DNA of 64,000 nucleotides from UBA9160 sp035489755. GTDB taxonomy: Bacteria; Myxococcota_A; UBA9160. Below the pieces are notes generated by a model. The model was not told the DNA's origin, did no database searches, and worked only from the letters and a program-made list of their open reading frames with translations. The translations under genes were made by a program, and so were the position numbers. Below, piece after piece: positions 34,749 through 43,383 of this stretch. The stretch lies in assembly GCA_035489755.1 (NCBI GenBank), contig DATGZK010000022.1, positions 1 through 64,000 of the forward strand, in the 5' to 3' direction. Numbering within the stretch: the first letter of the stretch is position 1; each line of letters begins with the position of its first letter.

Positions 34749-36755
34749 ATGAGCGACAAGGCTCCGGGGCGCGAGGGCAAGCGAGACCGTCCGTGGGTCT
34801 TCCGCACGTACTCCGGCCACACCTCGGCCAAGGCGAGCAACGAGCTTTACCGCACGAACCTCGCAAAGGGCCAAACGGGTCTCTCGGTCGCATTCGACCT
34901 GCCCACCCAGACCGGCTACGACAGCGATCATCCCCTCGCGCGCGGCGAGGTCGGGAAGGTCGGCGTTCCGATCAGCCATCTCGAGGACATGTGCGCCCTC
35001 TTCGAGGGCATTCCCCTCGAGCGCATGAACACGTCGATGACGATCAATGCCACCGCGGCGTGGCTCCTCGCACTCTATGTCGCCGCCGCGGAGCACCAGG
35101 GCGCGCAGGCAAAGCTCCTCCAGGGCACGACACAAAACGACATCGTGAAGGAGTACCTCTCCCGGGGCACCTATGTATTCCCGCCCGAGCCTTCGCTGCG
35201 GCTCATCAGCGACATGGTCGCCTACACTGTGGACGCGATTCCCAAGTGGAATCCGATTAACGTCTGCTCCTATCACCTCCAGGAGGCGGGGGCCACACCG
35301 GTCCAGGAGATCGCCTACGCCATGGCGACGGCGATCGCGGTGCTCGACGCGGTGCGTGCCCGCCGCGATGTTCCGAAAGAGAAAATTCCGAGCGTCGTGT
35401 CCCGGATCTCCTTCTTCCTGAACGCGGGCATCCGCTTCGTCGAGGAGATGTGCAAGTGTCGCGCGATGACGGAGCTGTGGGATGAGATCACCCGCGAGCG
35501 CTATGGGGTGGAGGACCCGAAGGCGCGCCTTTTCCGCTACGGAGTGCAGGTGAACAGCCTCGGCCTCACCGAGGCGCAGCCCGAGAACAACGTGATCCGG
35601 ATCGTGCTTGAAGCGCTCGGCGTAACCCTTAGCCAGCGCGCGCGCTGTCGCGCGCTCCAGCTCCCGGCGTGGAATGAGGCGCTCGGACTCCCGCGCCCCT
35701 TCGATCAGCAGTGGTCGCTGCGGATCCAGCAGATCCTCGCCTACGAGACCGATCTGCTCGAGTACAAGGACCTCTTCGACGGTTCCCCGGTCGTCGCAGC
35801 GAAAGTGGCCGAGCTCAAGGAGAGCGCGCGCGGCGAGCTCGACAAGGTGCTCGGCATGGGAGGCGCCATCGCCGCCGTCGAGAACGCCTACATGAAGCAG
35901 CGGCTTGTCGATGCGCACACCGCCCGGGTGCGCGCCATCGAAACGGGAAAGCTCCCGATTGTCGGCGTAAATGTCTACCAGGAGGCGGAGCCCTCCCCTC
36001 TTCTTGCGGGGAGCCAGTCGTTTCTCACCGTCGACGAATCCGCGGAGCGCGAGCAGATCGAGCGCCTGCGCGCTTTCCGCGCGAGGCGCAGCGCGAAGGA
36101 CGTAGAGGTCGCGCTGCGAAACCTGCGCGACGCGGCCGCGAATCGCAGCAACGTGATGCCTGCCTCGATCGGCGCCGCCCATGCGGGCGTTACGACGGGG
36201 GAGTGGGCGGACACGCTGCGCGCCCTCTTCGGCGAGTACCGGGCTCCGACCGGCGTTACCGGGGTTCGTGTAGCGGGAGGCGAAGCGTCGAGCGCCGCGA
36301 CGGACCGGGCGCGGGCGCAGGTGCGCAGCGTCTCCGCACAGCTTGGGCGCCCGCTCAAAATCCTCGTGGGCAAGCCCGGCCTCGACGGTCACAGCAACGG
36401 CGCGGAGCAGATCGCCGTGAAAGCACGCGATGTCGGGATGGAGGTCGTGTACGAGGGGATCCGCCTCACGCCAGCAGAGATCGTGCAAAGCGCGCGCGAC
36501 GAGGGAGTTCATGTGATCGGCCTTTCGATCCTCTCGGGCTCACACGGCGTTCTCGTCATCGACGTGATGGAGCGTCTGCGCAAGGCCGGGCTCGGTCACG
36601 TGCCGGTCGTGGTGGGCGGCATCATCCCCGAAGGCGATGCCGAGCGGCTTCGCGCGGCTGGAGTGCGCCGGGTCTACACGCCCAAGGACTTCGATCTTGC
36701 GCGCATCATGGAAGAGATCGCCGAGCTCGTAGCGGAGTCCCCCGCTGCCGCTTGA
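34749..36755 (+). CDS. ecm: Ethylmalonyl-CoA mutase (coenzyme B12-dependent)
   Basis: 668 residues, with substrate and B12-binding domains in one chain. It converts ethylmalonyl-CoA to methylsuccinyl-CoA in the ethylmalonyl-CoA pathway. The start RDRPWVFRTYSGHTSAKASN, LPTQTGYDSDHPLARGEVG, SMTINATAAWLLALY, PKWNPINVCSYHLQEAGA and PAWNEALGLPRPFDQQWSL follow Ecm rather than generic methylmalonyl-CoA mutase. The C-terminal B12 domain has VGKPGLDGHSNGAEQ (the Dx-HxxG lower-ligand motif) and GLSILSGSH. The overall length also fits Ecm. It leads an operon with a MeaB-type GTPase and acts after ccr. Confidence 0.95.
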   Translation: MSDKAPGREGKRDRPWVFRTYSGHTSAKASNELYRTNLAKGQTGLSVAFDLPTQTGYDSDHPLARGEVGKVGVPISHLEDMCALFEGIPLERMNTSMTINATAAWLLALYVAAAEHQGAQAKLLQGTTQNDIVKEYLSRGTYVFPPEPSLRLISDMVAYTVDAIPKWNPINVCSYHLQEAGATPVQEIAYAMATAIAVLDAVRARRDVPKEKIPSVVSRISFFLNAGIRFVEEMCKCRAMTELWDEITRERYGVEDPKARLFRYGVQVNSLGLTEAQPENNVIRIVLEALGVTLSQRARCRALQLPAWNEALGLPRPFDQQWSLRIQQILAYETDLLEYKDLFDGSPVVAAKVAELKESARGELDKVLGMGGAIAAVENAYMKQRLVDAHTARVRAIETGKLPIVGVNVYQEAEPSPLLAGSQSFLTVDESAEREQIERLRAFRARRSAKDVEVALRNLRDAAANRSNVMPASIGAAHAGVTTGEWADTLRALFGEYRAPTGVTGVRVAGGEASSAATDRARAQVRSVSAQLGRPLKILVGKPGLDGHSNGAEQIAVKARDVGMEVVYEGIRLTPAEIVQSARDEGVHVIGLSILSGSHGVLVIDVMERLRKAGLGHVPVVVGGIIPEGDAERLRAAGVRRVYTPKDFDLARIMEEIAELVAESPAAA

Positions 36756-36768
36756 GCTCGTTCAACGC

Positions 36769-37728
36769 TTGCTCGCACGCGACCGAGATGCCGTCTCCGA
36801 GGCCTTAAATCGCATTGACGACGCGCGCCCCGGCCAGCGCGAGAAGGCGCTCGAGCTGCTCGGCGCTCTCGAGCACAAGGCGCGCTTTCCCGGACCTCCC
36901 CGGGTGGGACTGACCGGAGCCCCGGGCGCGGGCAAGTCTTCGCTCTTAGACGCCATCGTTCGCACGCTGCGCGCGTCGGGAGAGACGCTCGGCATCGTCG
37001 CGGTCGACCCGTCGAGCCGCAGAACTGGGGGGGCTCTCCTCGGCGACCGAATCCGCGTGCGATCCGGGGCCAGCGATGCCGGCGTCTTTTTCCGCTCGAT
37101 GGCGGCGCGGGAGCGCCTTGGCGGAGTGGCCGACGCGACACGCGCCGGCGTCACCGTGCTCGCCGCGGCGTTCGACTGGGTCTTTGTCGAAACCGTGGGT
37201 GTTGGCCAATCGGAGACCGACGTCGCGACGCTGGTGGATACCCTCGTCTACATCGCGCAGCCCGGCGCGGGCGATCTCTTGCAGTTCATGAAAGCGGGAA
37301 TCCTCGAAGTACCCGATGTCTTCGTCGTGAACAAAGCCGACCTCGGCGCCGCCGCCGCCCGCACGGCGGGCGAGCTCGAGGCGGCGCTCGGCCTTGGCTG
37401 GCGCGATGCCGCTTCGGGTTGGACGCCGCCCATTCTCCTTGTCTCCGCCCGGGATGGCACGGGCATTGCGGAGCTCGTGGCGACGCTTCGCGCCCATCGC
37501 CGGCATCTTGAGTCGAGCGGCACGCTCGAGGCGCGCCGCTCGCGCGGCAAGGAGGCCTTCGTCGAGGAGACGCTCGAACGCCGTTACGGAAGTTACGGGA
37601 CCGCGCAGCTGGGCGGTGCGGCCGGTATTGCCTGCCGCGTGCGCGAGGCGCGTGATGCATCGGCTTTCGCCCTCGTCTTGGCACTCGGCCGAGAGATTGA
37701 GGACGCGCTCCGAAAGCCGCTCCCGTGA
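36769..37728 (+). CDS. meaB: MeaB/ArgK-type GTPase chaperone for the B12 mutase
   Basis: G3E-family GTPase that protects and reloads acyl-CoA mutases. Walker A GLTGAPGAGKSSLLDAI, AVDPSSRRTGGALLGDR, switch region FVETVGVGQSETDVA and guanine motif VVNKADL are all present, with the family's C-terminal helical segment. 319 residues. The start is TTG 36769, 14 nt after the ecm stop; LELVQRL just upstream in frame also looks family-like, so initiation a few codons earlier at a CTG (36745) cannot be excluded. Position directly after ecm supports a role with that mutase. Confidence 0.93.
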   Translation: MLARDRDAVSEALNRIDDARPGQREKALELLGALEHKARFPGPPRVGLTGAPGAGKSSLLDAIVRTLRASGETLGIVAVDPSSRRTGGALLGDRIRVRSGASDAGVFFRSMAARERLGGVADATRAGVTVLAAAFDWVFVETVGVGQSETDVATLVDTLVYIAQPGAGDLLQFMKAGILEVPDVFVVNKADLGAAAARTAGELEAALGLGWRDAASGWTPPILLVSARDGTGIAELVATLRAHRRHLESSGTLEARRSRGKEAFVEETLERRYGSYGTAQLGGAAGIACRVREARDASAFALVLALGREIEDALRKPLP

Positions 37729-38876
37729 GCTCCGAGATCCGCCCTGCGCGTGTCCTCGCCCTCGCCCGCCGCACCCTCTCCTGTCCTACGGCGCCGTTCC
37801 GAGAGGGCGCGGTCATGGCCTGGGTGCTCGAGTTTGTGGCGGAGCGGCGTCACCTCGCGGTGCGGGTGGATCGCGATGGCAACATGCTGCTTTCGCGCCG
37901 GGGCGTGCGCCAAAGGACCTCGCCCCTTGTGCTCTCCGCCCACATGGATCACCCGGGATTTCGCGCACGGGCGTCGCACCGCGTGAACGGGAGATGGACG
38001 GTCTCCGCGCAATTTCTGGGCGGTGTGCGTCCCGAGTTCTTTCGCGGCGCGAGGGCTCTTTTTTTCTCGCCCCAAGGCGAGGTGCGCGCCGCCGTCACCC
38101 GCGTGCGTCGCGACCGAGCGAGCGGCGAGCTCGAGGCCTCGCTCCGGGCGGCGCGAGAAGTCCCGGCGGGCGCCTTCGGGATGTGGGACCTTCCGCCATT
38201 CCGCCGTGCACCGAGGGAGCCGGGCGTACTCGAGTCGCGAGCCGTCGACGACCTCGCGGGGGTCGCCGCGGCGCTCGCCCTGCTCGACGTCGTCGACCGG
38301 ATCGATCCCCGAAGGCAGGTCGACGTTCGCGCCCTCTTTACGCGCGGGGAGGAGGTCGGCTTCGTCGGCGCCCTCGCGGTGGCGCGCGGCCGCCGGCTGC
38401 CGCAAAGAGCGCGCATCGTGTCCCTCGAGGCGAGCAAGGCCTTCGCCCATGCGCCGCAGGGAGCGGGCCCGATCCTGCGCGTCGGGGACCGCACGAGCAG
38501 CTTCGACGACAGACTTACCCGCTGGATGGCCCGCGTCGCAACTGCCCTCGCCGGACCGCGCGGCAGCGGCTTTCGCTGGCAGCGGCGCCTCATGGACGGC
38601 GGAACCTGCGAAGCGACCGCCTTCCAGCTCTACGGCTACCGCAGCGCAGCGCTCTGCGTCCCGCTCGGCAACTACCACAACATGAGCGAGGACGGAGCGA
38701 TTCGGCTCGAATCGATCCACGCCTCCGATCTTGTGGGGCTCGCGCGATTTCTCGAGGGCCTCGTGAAGCACGACGGCGACTGCCCGGGGCCGGGTGTCAC
38801 CGATCCGCTGCGAAGGCGCCTGGACCGCGGCCTAAGTCAAAGACGGCGCGATCTCGCGCGGGACCCCTTCGCATGA
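37725..38876 (+). CDS. M42-type metalloaminopeptidase-like protein
   Basis: 383 residues. Co-catalytic metal ligands can be read in order: LVLSAHMDHPGF (His, Asp), ESRAVDDLAGVAA (bridging Asp), FTRGEEVGFVGALA (catalytic Glu pair), VSLEASKAF and GNYHNMSEDG (last His). The insertion between the first and second ligand blocks forms the PDZ-like M42 lid. It overlaps meaB by GTGA. A cytoplasmic aminopeptidase acting on short peptides is likely; tetrahedral oligomers are known in the family. No link to the mutase pathway is evident. Confidence 0.88.
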   Translation: MSSEIRPARVLALARRTLSCPTAPFREGAVMAWVLEFVAERRHLAVRVDRDGNMLLSRRGVRQRTSPLVLSAHMDHPGFRARASHRVNGRWTVSAQFLGGVRPEFFRGARALFFSPQGEVRAAVTRVRRDRASGELEASLRAAREVPAGAFGMWDLPPFRRAPREPGVLESRAVDDLAGVAAALALLDVVDRIDPRRQVDVRALFTRGEEVGFVGALAVARGRRLPQRARIVSLEASKAFAHAPQGAGPILRVGDRTSSFDDRLTRWMARVATALAGPRGSGFRWQRRLMDGGTCEATAFQLYGYRSAALCVPLGNYHNMSEDGAIRLESIHASDLVGLARFLEGLVKHDGDCPGPGVTDPLRRRLDRGLSQRRRDLARDPFA

Positions 38877-39214
38877 CCCTCTACGTGGGCAAACCGCCCC
38901 CGCGCTCGAATTCCGCCGGTCGGCGCGCACTGCGCGGGGTGCTCCTTTTCCTGCTGCTCTGGTTCCTGCTCTGGCTCGTGATCGGATGGGTGATCCGCGA
39001 CCGCATGGAGCGCCCCGTGCGCTTCATCGGTCGCTCGGCCGAGCCCGATTCGAGCTCAGCGTTCGCGACCCTTCCACTTTTTTTTGTGCTCTCGCCGCAC
39101 AAACGACAACACCCGGACCGAAGCCGAGGCGTGTCCCGGTCGACGATCGCGTTACGCCGGCTTGCGCATTCTCCGGCGACGCAGCCAGAGCAGCGGCAGG
39201 AGGATCGGCGCTAG
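38873..39214 (+). CDS. Small single-pass membrane protein with a possibly altered C-terminus
   Basis: 113 residues. One transmembrane helix (GVLLFLLLWFLLWLVIGWVI, about residues 23-42) after a short basic N-terminus. The ATG overlaps the M42 stop in ATGA, so it is translated as part of that operon. From about residue 54 on, the reading frame runs through the 47-bp direct repeat (39032-39078) and then low-complexity, basic sequence antisense to the sugar dehydrogenase, so the natural C-terminus was probably replaced when that repeat arose. No family recognised. Confidence 0.55.
   Translation: MTLYVGKPPPRSNSAGRRALRGVLLFLLLWFLLWLVIGWVIRDRMERPVRFIGRSAEPDSSSAFATLPLFFVLSPHKRQHPDRSRGVSRSTIALRRLAHSPATQPEQRQEDRR
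39032..39078. repeat. 47-bp direct repeat, copy A
   Basis: Matches copy B (40517-40563) at 45 of 47 positions, same orientation. The core ATTCGAGCTCAGCGTTCGCG and its surroundings are identical in both. Read on the minus strand it duplicates the final seven codons and stop of the cobalamin adenosyltransferase gene. Copy A also contains the palindrome GCTCGGCCGAGC. It is followed by an eight-T run (39078-39085). Confidence 0.85.
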
Positions 39215-40381
39215 CTCGAAGCCAAGGCCGCAAGCGGGCGGCAGCGAGATTCGGAAGATCTGGCCCGTCGAATCGACAATGTAGAGCTCGCCGTACCCGT
39301 CCTCAGAAATCGCCACGATGTTTTGGATGGTCGTCCCATCGAGCGATGTCTTCAGTTCCGCCGTGCGTTCCAGCGTCTCTCCCGTCATCGGGTTGTAGGT
39401 CCAGACACGCGCTTTGCAATAATCGCCATAGAAGTAGAGATTGTTTTCGTCGGCAAGGATGCCGTGATACACCGCGCCGCCCATGATGGCGCAGCCGAAT
39501 GCATCGCCAGGTCCATGGTCGTATACGAGCACCGGCGGCGTCAGGGCCGGCGAGTTGCACGCGGGCGCCGGCGGCGGGGCGGCGATGTTGCAGCGTGTTC
39601 CTTCCATGATGCGCCAGCCGTAGTTGTGGAAGGTCGAGTCACTAGAGCGCTGGAAGTCCACCTCCTCTTCTGTGTCCTGCCCCACATCGCCGATCCAGAG
39701 ATCGCCGCTCTTGCGGTCGAAGCTAAATCGATACGGATTGCGCAAACCCTTGGCCCACACGGTCGGCGTCGCAGGAAGGGCGCCCGACACGTCCATGCGC
39801 AGCATCTTCCCGTACAGCGTGTCGTCCCGCTGTCCGCTGTTCAGTGGGTCGTTCTCTCCGCCGCCGTCGCCGAGCCCGAGGTAGAGGAAGCCATCGGGTC
39901 CGAATGCCACTGTCCCGCCTTTGTGGTTGTCATACCCGGTATACGGCACGGTAAGTACGACGGTGCCGCTGGCAGGGTCCGCCACATCTGGGTTCGCCGC
40001 GCTCACCCGGTAGCGAGCCACAACGCTATCGCCCGTGGCGTTCGTGTAGTAGATGTAGAAAAAGCCAGACGTCGTGTAGTCGGGCGCGAAGGCGAGACCG
40101 AGGAGGCCGCGCTCTCCCGGCGTCGGAAGCGGCGAGATGTCGAGAAACGGTGTCGGCAACACGGCGCCGTTCTTCATGATCTCGACAATGCCCGCGCGCT
40201 CCAGGATGAAGAGGCGCGGATCGCCCCTTGGAGCCGTGACGTAGACAGGAAAGGAAAGACCGGATGCAACGCGGACCGATGACATTTCGGCCGCGTGTCC
40301 GTTCGCAGCGACCGAGAGCAGGCCGACGACGGCGAACGTGTACGCCATAAGGAAGTGAACGATGCTGCGCAGCTGCGCCAC
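39152..40381 (-). CDS. PQQ-dependent soluble sugar (aldose/sorbosone) dehydrogenase with C-terminal membrane-anchor tail
   Basis: Six-bladed propeller dehydrogenase, about 409 residues. Signal peptide (MAYTFAVVGLLSVAANGHAA). Family motifs: LERAGIVEIMKNG, GERGLLGLAFAPDY, NHKGGTVAFGPDGFLYLGLG (carries the catalytic-type His), GLRNPYRFSFDRKSGDLWIG and DVGQDTEEEVDF. Oxidises sugars in the periplasm with PQQ. The C-terminus PACGLGFELAPILLPLLWL plus RRRRMRK is a Cys-Gly motif, hydrophobic helix and basic end, as in exosortase- or sortase-like sorting tails. The start may be GTG 40381, GTG 40390 or ATG 40348. The gene is the only one between the two 47-bp direct repeats. Confidence 0.88.
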   Translation of the reverse strand: MAQLRSIVHFLMAYTFAVVGLLSVAANGHAAEMSSVRVASGLSFPVYVTAPRGDPRLFILERAGIVEIMKNGAVLPTPFLDISPLPTPGERGLLGLAFAPDYTTSGFFYIYYTNATGDSVVARYRVSAANPDVADPASGTVVLTVPYTGYDNHKGGTVAFGPDGFLYLGLGDGGGENDPLNSGQRDDTLYGKMLRMDVSGALPATPTVWAKGLRNPYRFSFDRKSGDLWIGDVGQDTEEEVDFQRSSDSTFHNYGWRIMEGTRCNIAAPPPAPACNSPALTPPVLVYDHGPGDAFGCAIMGGAVYHGILADENNLYFYGDYCKARVWTYNPMTGETLERTAELKTSLDGTTIQNIVAISEDGYGELYIVDSTGQIFRISLPPACGLGFELAPILLPLLWLRRRRMRKPA

Positions 40382-40516
40382 CTTACACACCTCACGACGG
40401 CGGCGGTACGAAACCTTCCCTGGAGAACGCGGGACCTGCGGCACTGTCCACCAACGGCCACGAGGTTGTCTGTGACCCAAGTCACGCCCCAGAGGGCAGG
40501 GTCGGCGCCCGGAGGG

Positions 40517-40563
40517 CGCTCGGCGGAGCACGATTCGAGCTCAGCGTTCGCGACCCTTCCACT
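40517..40563. repeat. 47-bp direct repeat, copy B (includes 3' end of the adenosyltransferase gene)
   Basis: Near-identical partner of copy A (39032-39078). It spans the last seven codons (EWKGRER) and stop (40541-40543) of the cobalamin adenosyltransferase gene plus 24 bp downstream. The sugar dehydrogenase gene lies wholly in the 1438 bp between the copies. Confidence 0.85.
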
Positions 40564-41098
40564 CCACTTCGGGTAGACCCGCGCGGCGGTTTTCAACACG
40601 CGCCATCACAAACAAGAGGTCTGACAAGCGGTTCAGGTAACGCAGGGCCGCCTCGTCGAGGGGGTCGGCGTGATGCAGGGCGACCACCCGCCGTTCGGCA
40701 CGACGACACACGGTGCGCGCAAGATGGAAGGCAGCGGCCGAACGCGTACCGCCGGGCAGGATGAATCGGCGCAGCGGTGCAAGCTCGGTTTCGAAGGCAT
40801 CGATGCGCGCTTCGAGTTCGGCGACGTCGGCATCCGCGGGCTCGGGAATGCGACTTGCCTTGCGACGCGTGGGATCGGGAGATGCGAGGTAGGAGCCGAG
40901 CTCGAACAAGGTCGACTGGATCGACTGGGTGAGGGCCCGCACGTCGCCTTGCTCCGTCGCTGCAGCACACGCGCCGAGGACGGAGTTGAGCTCGTCCACC
41001 GCACCGTAGGCATCCACCCGAATGTGATCCTTTGCAACGCGCGGTCCGCCGAAGAGGTCCGTCTCGCCGAGATCGCCGCGCTTGGTGTAGATCGCCAC
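40541..41098 (-). CDS. PduO-type ATP:cob(I)alamin adenosyltransferase
   Basis: 185 residues from GTG 41098. Makes adenosylcobalamin, the cofactor of ethylmalonyl-CoA mutase. Typical features: IYTKRGDLGETDLFGGPRVAKD at the N-terminus, DAYGAVDELNSVLG, the FILPGGTRSAAAFHLARTVCRRAER helix pair and RYLNRLSDLLFVMARVEN at the end. An in-frame start at 41167 would add 23 residues without family character. Divergent from the GH36-like gene. Its 3' end is part of a direct repeat (copy B). Location 4 kb from ecm/meaB fits a B12 supply role. Confidence 0.93.
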   Translation of the reverse strand: MAIYTKRGDLGETDLFGGPRVAKDHIRVDAYGAVDELNSVLGACAAATEQGDVRALTQSIQSTLFELGSYLASPDPTRRKASRIPEPADADVAELEARIDAFETELAPLRRFILPGGTRSAAAFHLARTVCRRAERRVVALHHADPLDEAALRYLNRLSDLLFVMARVENRRAGLPEVEWKGRER

Positions 41099-41122
41099 GG
41101 AGGCGAGTATAACGGCCGCACC

Positions 41123-42913
41123 ATGCAGGGCGTCTCTCTTCTCCGGACCGGTAGCTCTACACCCCAAGCCGCGCAGATTGAGGCGGGGCGTCTGCGCTTA
41201 TGCCTGGATCCCGCAGCGCTCTGTCTCGACCTTCACGACGCGCAAAGTCCGCTCGCGCTGCCCGGGATTACGCCCCGGGTGGAAGCCTTGGCACCGGACG
41301 GGAGCGCGCTTGCGGTCGGCCCCCAGCGCACGCTCTCCGTGGGCGAGCTCAAGGGTCGGGGCGGCCCGGCCCTCCGCCTCGAGGTACAAGCCCTTGGCCG
41401 GGGCTTTTTGGGCCTGCGCTGGACACTCGAGGTCGCGGGGACGGGCAACTACCTCGCCTGCACGCTGGCGGTAGAAAATCGGACCCGGCAGAGAATTGTG
41501 CTTCGGACCCTCGCGCCGCTCGCGCGCGGGAGGCTCGCCTCCGGTGATCCACCTCGCGCTGCGGCGGGTTCGCCCCTCTTGCCCGTGCATGTCCTGCGCG
41601 GCCAAGGAGCCGCGCTACTCGCGCTCGGCTTTACGACGGAGCTGCGCTCCCGGGCGTGCTTGCGGCTCGAAAGCGCTCCTTCCGCCGAGTCTGCGTTCTC
41701 CCTCGAGAGCATGATCGCAGCTCGCACCCTCGATCCGGGTGAGGGCGCCGAGTCCGAGCGTGCGTGGCTCGCGCTCGGAGCCGAGGACGCTTCGCTCTTG
41801 GTGGAGTGGGCGCGCCTTGCGGGGCTCGAGATGGACGCACGTGCACCGGGGCGTTCGCTCGTCGTGACCGAGGCGCCGCGGCAGGCCCTCCCCGAGCTGG
41901 CGGAGGAGCTGCTGCGGCTCGGCGACCTCGTGGTGGTCGAGCCCCTCGAAGCGGGGGGTGAGAAGAAGAGCGACCCCCCTGCTCTCGAGCAGTTCGCGAG
42001 CGAAGCGTGTGCTAGCGGCGCGATGGCCGGCGCGACGCTCAGGGGCGGCGCCGGGACACCCCGGGCGCAACTCGCAGCGGAATGCGCCGCGCTTCGCGCG
42101 CTTGGAGTGGAGCATGTGGCGGGCCGCGCAGAAGAGACGACTCTTGGAAGCGTCGGTCTCATCGACACCCTCCGCCTCCCGGACGCTCCCGCACCGGAGG
42201 GAGTGCGCCGCGTCCTCGATCTCGCCTTCAGCGGACAGCGTCTTTGGCGCCTCGATCCGGGCCCCGCCCTTGCGCCGAGCCGGCTCCTGCCGTCGGAGGA
42301 GGAGAGAACGCGGTTTTGCGTCTTCGCGCTCTGCGGCGGTGCGCTGCGCATTGTCGGAGATCCTCGCCGCCTCGACGCGGTGCGCGCGCACTGGCTAAGG
42401 CTCGCGACTCCCGGCCTTGCCCGAGAAGCCGTCGCCGTCCCGATCCCTGGCGGACGCGCTCTTGTGGTGTCTCTCATCGGGGGTCGACGGGCGGCCCTAC
42501 TGGTGAACGAATCCGAGACGACGAGATCGCTCGGGGCCCCGTTTCACACCCTCGGTATCGCGGGCGCCCACCACGTGTTCGAGTTCTGGCAAGAGCGGGC
42601 GCTCGGCCTAGCGCGGGAAGCGGTCGCGCCGGCACCCGTCGAGGCCGGGGGTTCTCGCCTGCTCGCACTAACGCCCGTCGCCCCTCGGCCACAGGTCCTC
42701 GCAACGTCGCTCCACCTCGGGATGGGCTGCCTCGAGGCGAGCGGCCTTCGGGCCCGGGAGGACGGGAGGCTTGAGCTCTCGCTCCGACTCCCCGGTCGGC
42801 GCAGCGGTGGGGTCTGGATCGCCCTCCCCGGCGAAGCGGGCATCCGACGCATCGAGGTGTCGTTCGAGGACACGCTCTCTCTCGTGCTGCCGCACGAGGA
42901 GAGCCCGAGCTAG
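41123..42913 (+). CDS. GH36/alpha-galactosidase-like protein, divergent
   Basis: 596 residues. No signal peptide. The N-terminal 200 residues look like the beta-sandwich of GH36 enzymes (LRLEVQALGRGFLGLRWTLEV, YLACTLAVENRTRQRIVLR), followed by a region rich in Ala/Arg/Glu and a C-terminal beta domain (GRALVVSLIGGRRAALLVNE). The TIM-barrel part expected in between is short and I cannot find the usual Asp nucleophile and acid/base motifs, so catalytic activity is doubtful. ATG 41123 is used because it begins the protein-like part. Family assignment is tentative; it might be a carbohydrate-binding or structural protein. Confidence 0.6.
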   Translation: MQGVSLLRTGSSTPQAAQIEAGRLRLCLDPAALCLDLHDAQSPLALPGITPRVEALAPDGSALAVGPQRTLSVGELKGRGGPALRLEVQALGRGFLGLRWTLEVAGTGNYLACTLAVENRTRQRIVLRTLAPLARGRLASGDPPRAAAGSPLLPVHVLRGQGAALLALGFTTELRSRACLRLESAPSAESAFSLESMIAARTLDPGEGAESERAWLALGAEDASLLVEWARLAGLEMDARAPGRSLVVTEAPRQALPELAEELLRLGDLVVVEPLEAGGEKKSDPPALEQFASEACASGAMAGATLRGGAGTPRAQLAAECAALRALGVEHVAGRAEETTLGSVGLIDTLRLPDAPAPEGVRRVLDLAFSGQRLWRLDPGPALAPSRLLPSEEERTRFCVFALCGGALRIVGDPRRLDAVRAHWLRLATPGLAREAVAVPIPGGRALVVSLIGGRRAALLVNESETTRSLGAPFHTLGIAGAHHVFEFWQERALGLAREAVAPAPVEAGGSRLLALTPVAPRPQVLATSLHLGMGCLEASGLRAREDGRLELSLRLPGRRSGGVWIALPGEAGIRRIEVSFEDTLSLVLPHEESPS

Positions 42914-43383
42914 CGATCGGGATCGCTCTCGCGGAGCTCGGCCTCGAGGCGCCGCTCGAGCTCGGGATCCACGGGTCGCAGGCCGCCCGAGGCAGAAGAG
43001 GCCACGGCCGACTTTTGAGTCTGGCGGCGCAGGAAGTAGACGAGGAGGAGTCCGCCGGAGAGGAAGAGGACGACCGGGATCACGTAGGCCGCGAGGCCGA
43101 AGCCGCCGGCACGCGGCGACTGCAGAATCACGTCGCCAAACTGCGTATAGAGCTCCGCCTCGACGTCGCTGCGGGGGCGCCCGATCCGTTCCTGCTCGCG
43201 GATCCAGCGCTGGAGCTCAGCCGCCTGGGGACTCGGGCAGTCGGGAAGGGTTCGGCCAGGACAAAACGGGCTCATGAGCTGATGGGAGAGCTCATAGGCC
43301 CAGCCCGTCGGGTTCTCGCGGCCACACGCAGCGGCGAAGAGAAGCGCCCCAGCGAGAAAGCCGGCTGCAAGAGCGCGCCTCAC
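42910..43383 (-). CDS. CcmH/CycL-family cytochrome c maturation lipoprotein
   Basis: 157 residues. Lipobox-type signal (LLFAAACGREN). The CcmH domain is recognised by the helix pair QAAELQRWIREQERIGRPR and VEAELYTQFGDVILQSP, followed by one TM helix (AAYVIPVVLFLSGGLLLVYFL). The usual LRCxxC redox motif is replaced by PFCPGRTLPDCPS: two Cys eight residues apart. Ccm apo-cytochrome reduction may therefore work with a different disulfide. The GTG start overlaps the Mrp stop in GTGA; the CTAG at 42910-42913 supplies the stop codons of both this gene and the convergent GH36-like gene. No other ccm genes are in the window. Confidence 0.85.
   Translation of the reverse strand: MRRALAAGFLAGALLFAAACGRENPTGWAYELSHQLMSPFCPGRTLPDCPSPQAAELQRWIREQERIGRPRSDVEAELYTQFGDVILQSPRAGGFGLAAYVIPVVLFLSGGLLLVYFLRRQTQKSAVASSASGGLRPVDPELERRLEAELRESDPDR

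Noticed and set aside
34608..36512. 634-residue open frame on the minus strand opposite ecm
   Set aside because: It is an antisense shadow of a strongly conserved gene in GC-rich DNA; the translation has an Arg/His-rich composition and no motif.
37394..38872. Plus-strand frame running upstream of the small membrane-protein gene at 38873
   Set aside because: This part is the alternate frame of meaB and the M42 peptidase; only the section from 38873 has an RBS-independent ATGA coupling and a clear TM helix.
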